Source: JAKVAV01 sp964635965
GTDB lineage: Bacteria; Bacteroidota; Bacteroidia; Flavobacteriales_D; Cryomorphaceae
DNA length: 25,993 nt
NCBI GenBank assembly: GCA_964635965.1
Contig: CAZWQX010000041.1
Location: 1 to 25,993 of the forward strand
Reading direction: 5' to 3'
Below are positions 24,263 to 25,993 of this stretch, piece by piece. Under the pieces are notes generated by a model. The model was not told where the DNA came from. It did no database searches and worked only from the letters and a program-made list of their open reading frames with translations. How positions within the stretch are numbered: the first letter of the stretch is position 1; each line of letters starts with the position of its first letter. The position numbers and the translations under genes are program-made.

Positions 24263-24912
24263 CGAATGAAGTTAATTTGGATGATCTCAATTTTATCTGA
24301 GCGCGAAATAGATCCCGGATTCAGTCCGGCCTCACCTTCGGGGATTTCTACTCCCAATTCTGAGTAGTATTCAATCCATGCCGGAAAGAACTCTCCTGTA
24401 TTAGGGTCTTTGAAAGTCATGGGTTGTAATTCGAAGAAATCTTGTCCTCCATCAGCCTGGCGGAAGCTCTCGAAAATCAATTCACTGCAATACCACTTTC
24501 CATTATTGAGGTGGAAAGCGTCATCATATTCAGATCCAAGTTGTTCCAAAGAAAAAGCTGCAGCCTTCTCGATAAGTTGACGATGCGATGGCTTAACTCT
24601 ACCAACCACAACCGTTTCAGAATTATTTCCGCTGCGATTATAAAAGTCGGTGATGGAATTAATCTGTACGCTATTGCCAATCGCCTCTACCACCTTCAGG
24701 GTATCGTTAATTTTCACCACCATTGCACAGTGAGAGAAATCCATGCCGTCGACCCCTTCAGTCACTGCCTCTATTGCATCACACAAAGCTCCACAATCCA
24801 AATCTTGAAAGAGAATATCACCCTCCTGAAGTTCCGATTGTTTTTTTGGTGCAGCACAAGCAACAAACATTGCTGTCGATAAAAGCAGTATCGTTTGAAA
24901 TAAATTCTTCAC
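24259..24912 (-). CDS. C92/YiiX-like permuted papain-fold hydrolase, lipoprotein
   Basis: A 217-residue lipoprotein if started at GTG 24912, giving signal MKNLFQTILLLSTAMFVAC (Cys19 lipid anchor). An ATG at 24957 adds 15 residues before the signal and overlaps the MerC gene by 13 nt; both are possible. After LQEGDILFQDLDCG, the family's metal-free catalytic pair appears: His61 in DFSHCAMVV and Cys142 in WYCSELIFESF, the YiiX/YebB (peptidase C92, permuted NlpC/P60) arrangement. Substrates of this family are cell-wall peptides or acyl/amide bonds; none can be picked here. It sits second in the putative metal operon and its stop overlaps the DUF1826 start by 4 nt. Confidence 0.85.
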   Translation of the reverse strand: MKNLFQTILLLSTAMFVACAAPKKQSELQEGDILFQDLDCGALCDAIEAVTEGVDGMDFSHCAMVVKINDTLKVVEAIGNSVQINSITDFYNRSGNNSETVVVGRVKPSHRQLIEKAAAFSLEQLGSEYDDAFHLNNGKWYCSELIFESFRQADGGQDFFELQPMTFKDPNTGEFFPAWIEYYSELGVEIPEGEAGLNPGSISRSDKIEIIQINFIR

Positions 24913-24944
24913 TCCGGAGAAAACATCATTTAAGAGAATCACTA

Positions 24945-25349
24945 TCAAACAGGGCATGCTTCATCCCCACATTGACAGAATTTTCTGTTGTACAAGTGAA
25001 GAGAAATCATAATGAAAGCAGATCCATATTTCCATTCTTCGGCTATACCAATCCAAGCCATCTTCTCATTAATGACCAAAACAGTTAGTACCACCCACGC
25101 AGCGTATAGTGCATACCTCATCCATTCTTTCGCCGAGTAACGTGCCGAAAAGAATACGGCTGCGAAGGTGATACCAACAAACACGTAATCAATAGCACCC
25201 CACCAACCCGGACTCGCGTCGCAACAGGCATCTGCATGACAACTCTGTGCAACAAAGAGAAATGGGGTTGCAATGCAGTGCACGGCACACAAAGCACTTG
25301 CCGAAGCCCCAACAATGTCGGATTGAAAAAGTGTACGACTAAAGAACAT
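24945..25349 (-). CDS. MerC-domain membrane protein
   Basis: A 134-residue inner-membrane protein. The N-terminal helix carries SALCAVHCIATPFLF (19-33), with Cys21, His24 and Cys25 matching the CxxHC site of Bacteroidota MerC-domain proteins. Four helices are expected: about 10-35, 50-70, 78-96 and 104-120. Two extra cysteine clusters occur: SCHADACC (36-43) in the first loop and CQCGDEAC (125-132) at the C-terminus. MerC was described as a mercury transporter, but in chromosomal Fur/Zur-linked loci such proteins more likely move another soft or transition metal, zinc being the natural guess here. It is the first gene of the divergent operon next to the Fur-family regulator. Confidence 0.88.
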   Translation of the reverse strand: MFFSRTLFQSDIVGASASALCAVHCIATPFLFVAQSCHADACCDASPGWWGAIDYVFVGITFAAVFFSARYSAKEWMRYALYAAWVVLTVLVINEKMAWIGIAEEWKYGSAFIMISLHLYNRKFCQCGDEACPV

Positions 25350-25392
25350 TGGTCTGGCTATTAATATTTAGGAGTTCGGTTAAACTTTTTAA

Positions 25393-25407
25393 TGCAACTG
25401 AGTTGCA
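25393..25407. promoter_or_regulatory. Fur/Zur-type operator 1, perfect 7-1-7 palindrome
   Basis: TGCAACT-G-AGTTGCA is a perfect 7-1-7 inverted repeat, the geometry used by Fur-family regulators. It lies 44 nt upstream of the MerC start, over the likely -33 region of the minus-strand operon. Confidence 0.75.
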
Positions 25408-25423
25408 AAAATAGATTTATTTT

Positions 25424-25454
25424 TTGTTCATGCCACTTAGTTGCAATAAATTTG
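25424..25454 (+). promoter_or_regulatory. promoter of the Fur-family gene
   Basis: TTG at 25424-25426, a 20-nt spacer and TAAATTTG at 25447-25454 match the Bacteroidota -33/-7 promoter (TTG-N19-TAnnTTTG) almost perfectly. Transcription would start within a few bases of ATG 25459, so the mRNA may have little or no leader. Operator 2 fills the spacer. Confidence 0.7.
25431..25445. promoter_or_regulatory. Fur/Zur-type operator 2, one mismatch
   Basis: TGCCACT-T-AGTTGCA is the same 7-1-7 palindrome as operator 1 with one mismatched base (C for A at 25434). It sits between the -33 and -7 elements of the regulator's own promoter, 38 nt centre to centre from operator 1, which predicts repression of its own gene. 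Confidence 0.72.
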
Positions 25455-25458
25455 CGCC

Positions 25459-25839
25459 ATGGGAGTAACTCGAAAAACTAAGTCGGTTCAATTGCTATTG
25501 GGCATCTTCGCGGAGAAGAACGTCGCCCTTTCCGTGGTAGACTTGGTTGAACGTCTTTCAGAGCAGATGAATAAAACCACCGTCTACCGCATCCTGGAGC
25601 GTTTGGAAGAAGATGGTATCGTGCATTCTTTTATTGGCCTTGATGGCTTAAAATGGTACGCCCCATGTAAAGAGTGCTCTCATGAACATCACGTTGACGC
25701 CCACCCACACACCCAGTGCAGTGAATGTGGAAAGGTGACTTGTCTCGAAGAGGAAATTGAATTGCCTAATGTTCCCGGATTTGAAATTAGCAGCGCTGAA
25801 TTACTCCTGATCGGGAAGTGTCAAAATTGCTTGAATTAA
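25459..25839 (+). CDS. Fur-family metalloregulator, probably Zur-like
   Basis: A 126-residue DNA-binding repressor. The winged-helix recognition segment is NKTTVYRILERLEEDGIV (38-55). The dimer/metal domain shows Cys87-x2-Cys90 (QCSECGKVTC) and Cys121-x2-Cys124 near the C-terminus, the structural zinc site of the family, and a His-rich sensor region HEHHVDAHPH (75-84). There is also a CKEC pair (Cys70, Cys73), uncommon in Fur proteins. Its divergent neighbours, a MerC protein and a ZigA-type GTPase, point to zinc (Zur) rather than iron, but the metal cannot be read from sequence. With a palindrome inside its own promoter it probably represses itself and the operon when metal is plentiful. Short N-terminal arm compared with typical Fur (about 140-150 aa). 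Confidence 0.9.
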   Translation: MGVTRKTKSVQLLLGIFAEKNVALSVVDLVERLSEQMNKTTVYRILERLEEDGIVHSFIGLDGLKWYAPCKECSHEHHVDAHPHTQCSECGKVTCLEEEIELPNVPGFEISSAELLLIGKCQNCLN

Positions 25840-25870
25840 AGAAAACTTTCATCTCATTTTACCGGCACAA

Positions 25871-25906
25871 AAAAGGCTGCCTCCGTTCGGAGGCAGCCTT
25901 GGTTTT
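25871..25906. terminator. strong rho-independent terminator
   Basis: AAGGCTGCCTCCG (25873-25885) pairs with CGGAGGCAGCCTT (25888-25900); the central CCGTTCGG most likely leaves a 4-nt loop. A-run to the left and GGTTTTT to the right, so it can end the Fur-family gene and also the convergent gene at the right edge. Confidence 0.9.
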
Positions 25907-25932
25907 TGGTGTTAAGTTGTTTTAGAGGATTG

Positions 25933-25993
25933 TTACTCAATAACAAATCTTTCCGTCACTCTTTGCGAATCAGAAACGAATGACACGGTATAC
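25933..25993 (-). CDS. 3' end of an exported protein, possible type IX secretion C-terminus
   Basis: The last 61 bases hold the end of a minus-strand frame: YTVSFVSDSQRVTERFVIE followed by TAA at 25933-25935. The pattern, a strand 'Y.V.F....' then '..RF.I.' just before the stop, fits the last two strands of type A T9SS C-terminal sorting domains. Only 19 residues are visible, so this is a modest call; its position just beyond a terminator supports a real gene end. Confidence 0.5.
   Translation of the reverse strand, partial: YTVSFVSDSQRVTERFVIE

Larger units (their letters stand above)
25350..25458. promoter_or_regulatory. divergent regulatory region of the MerC operon and the Fur-family gene
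   Basis: This 109-nt region separates the two divergent transcription units and contains two Fur-type palindromes (below). For the minus direction, a TTG at about 25404-25406 within the first palindrome and a poor -7 box (AAAGTTTA, about 25379-25386) are the best promoter candidates, which would place the first operator over the -33 region. Confidence 0.65.

Noticed and set aside
24442..24882. 146-codon plus-strand frame
   Set aside because: Antisense to the C92-like hydrolase, whose catalytic motifs are clear.
24945..25349. Mercury-resistance (mer) operon
   Set aside because: The MerC-domain gene has no MerR, MerA, MerP or MerT neighbour; a Fur-family regulator and zinc GTPase point to metal homeostasis instead.
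1..25993. Mobile element, prophage, CRISPR or RNA genes
   Set aside because: No transposase, integrase, terminal repeats, regularly spaced repeats, or tRNA/rRNA-like sequence seen on either strand.

Overview
The window looks like chromosomal DNA of a Bacteroidota bacterium, probably a free-living flavobacterium-type organism. Supporting signs: several families typical of that phylum (DUF5916 outer-membrane protein, DUF3667 membrane protein, TPR/membrane/LuxR-type HTH regulator, patatin fused to an Omp85-like barrel, ZigA-type CobW GTPase, a probable type IX secretion C-terminus at the right edge), many short signal peptides and lipoproteins, A-rich start contexts with little Shine-Dalgarno, and perfect TAnnTTTG -7 promoter elements. 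I see no rRNA, tRNA, CRISPR array, transposase or phage gene.

Left part (1-9.7 kb): a very long minus-strand gene with GH94/cellobiose-phosphorylase-like features runs off the left edge and contains a 10-N assembly gap. It is followed by an MscS-type channel, a secreted protein with a CsgG/TolB-like core, a convergent patatin/Omp85 protein, and an ABC-F ATPase with one canonical and one degenerate ATP site.

Middle (9.7-20.1 kb): mostly envelope and signalling genes. In order: an unknown exported protein and an orphan periplasmic solute-binding protein with a calcium-loop-like tail; a DUF3667 gene overlapped by a tiny two-helix membrane protein; an HD hydrolase; a universal stress protein next to a TMEM175/DUF1211-type channel; a small basic membrane protein; a TPR-HTH regulator; then lipoproteins, an outer-membrane barrel and a small membrane protein.

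Right part (20.2-25.9 kb): the most coherent system. Five minus-strand genes are packed with overlaps or gaps of at most about 33 nt: MerC-domain protein, C92/YiiX-like hydrolase lipoprotein, DUF1826 protein, DUF5916 barrel and ZigA-type zinc GTPase. They diverge from a Fur/Zur-family regulator. The shared 109-nt intergenic region holds two 7-1-7 palindromes (TGCAACT-N-AGTTGCA, one perfect and one with a single mismatch), one inside each promoter. I interpret this as a Zur-like, self-repressing zinc (or other metal) starvation operon with a surface/periplasmic arm. The DUF1826 member carries an HxD...H...R pattern like that of Fe(II)/2-oxoglutarate oxygenases. Operon membership and operators rest on sequence; the metal and physiological role are inferred.
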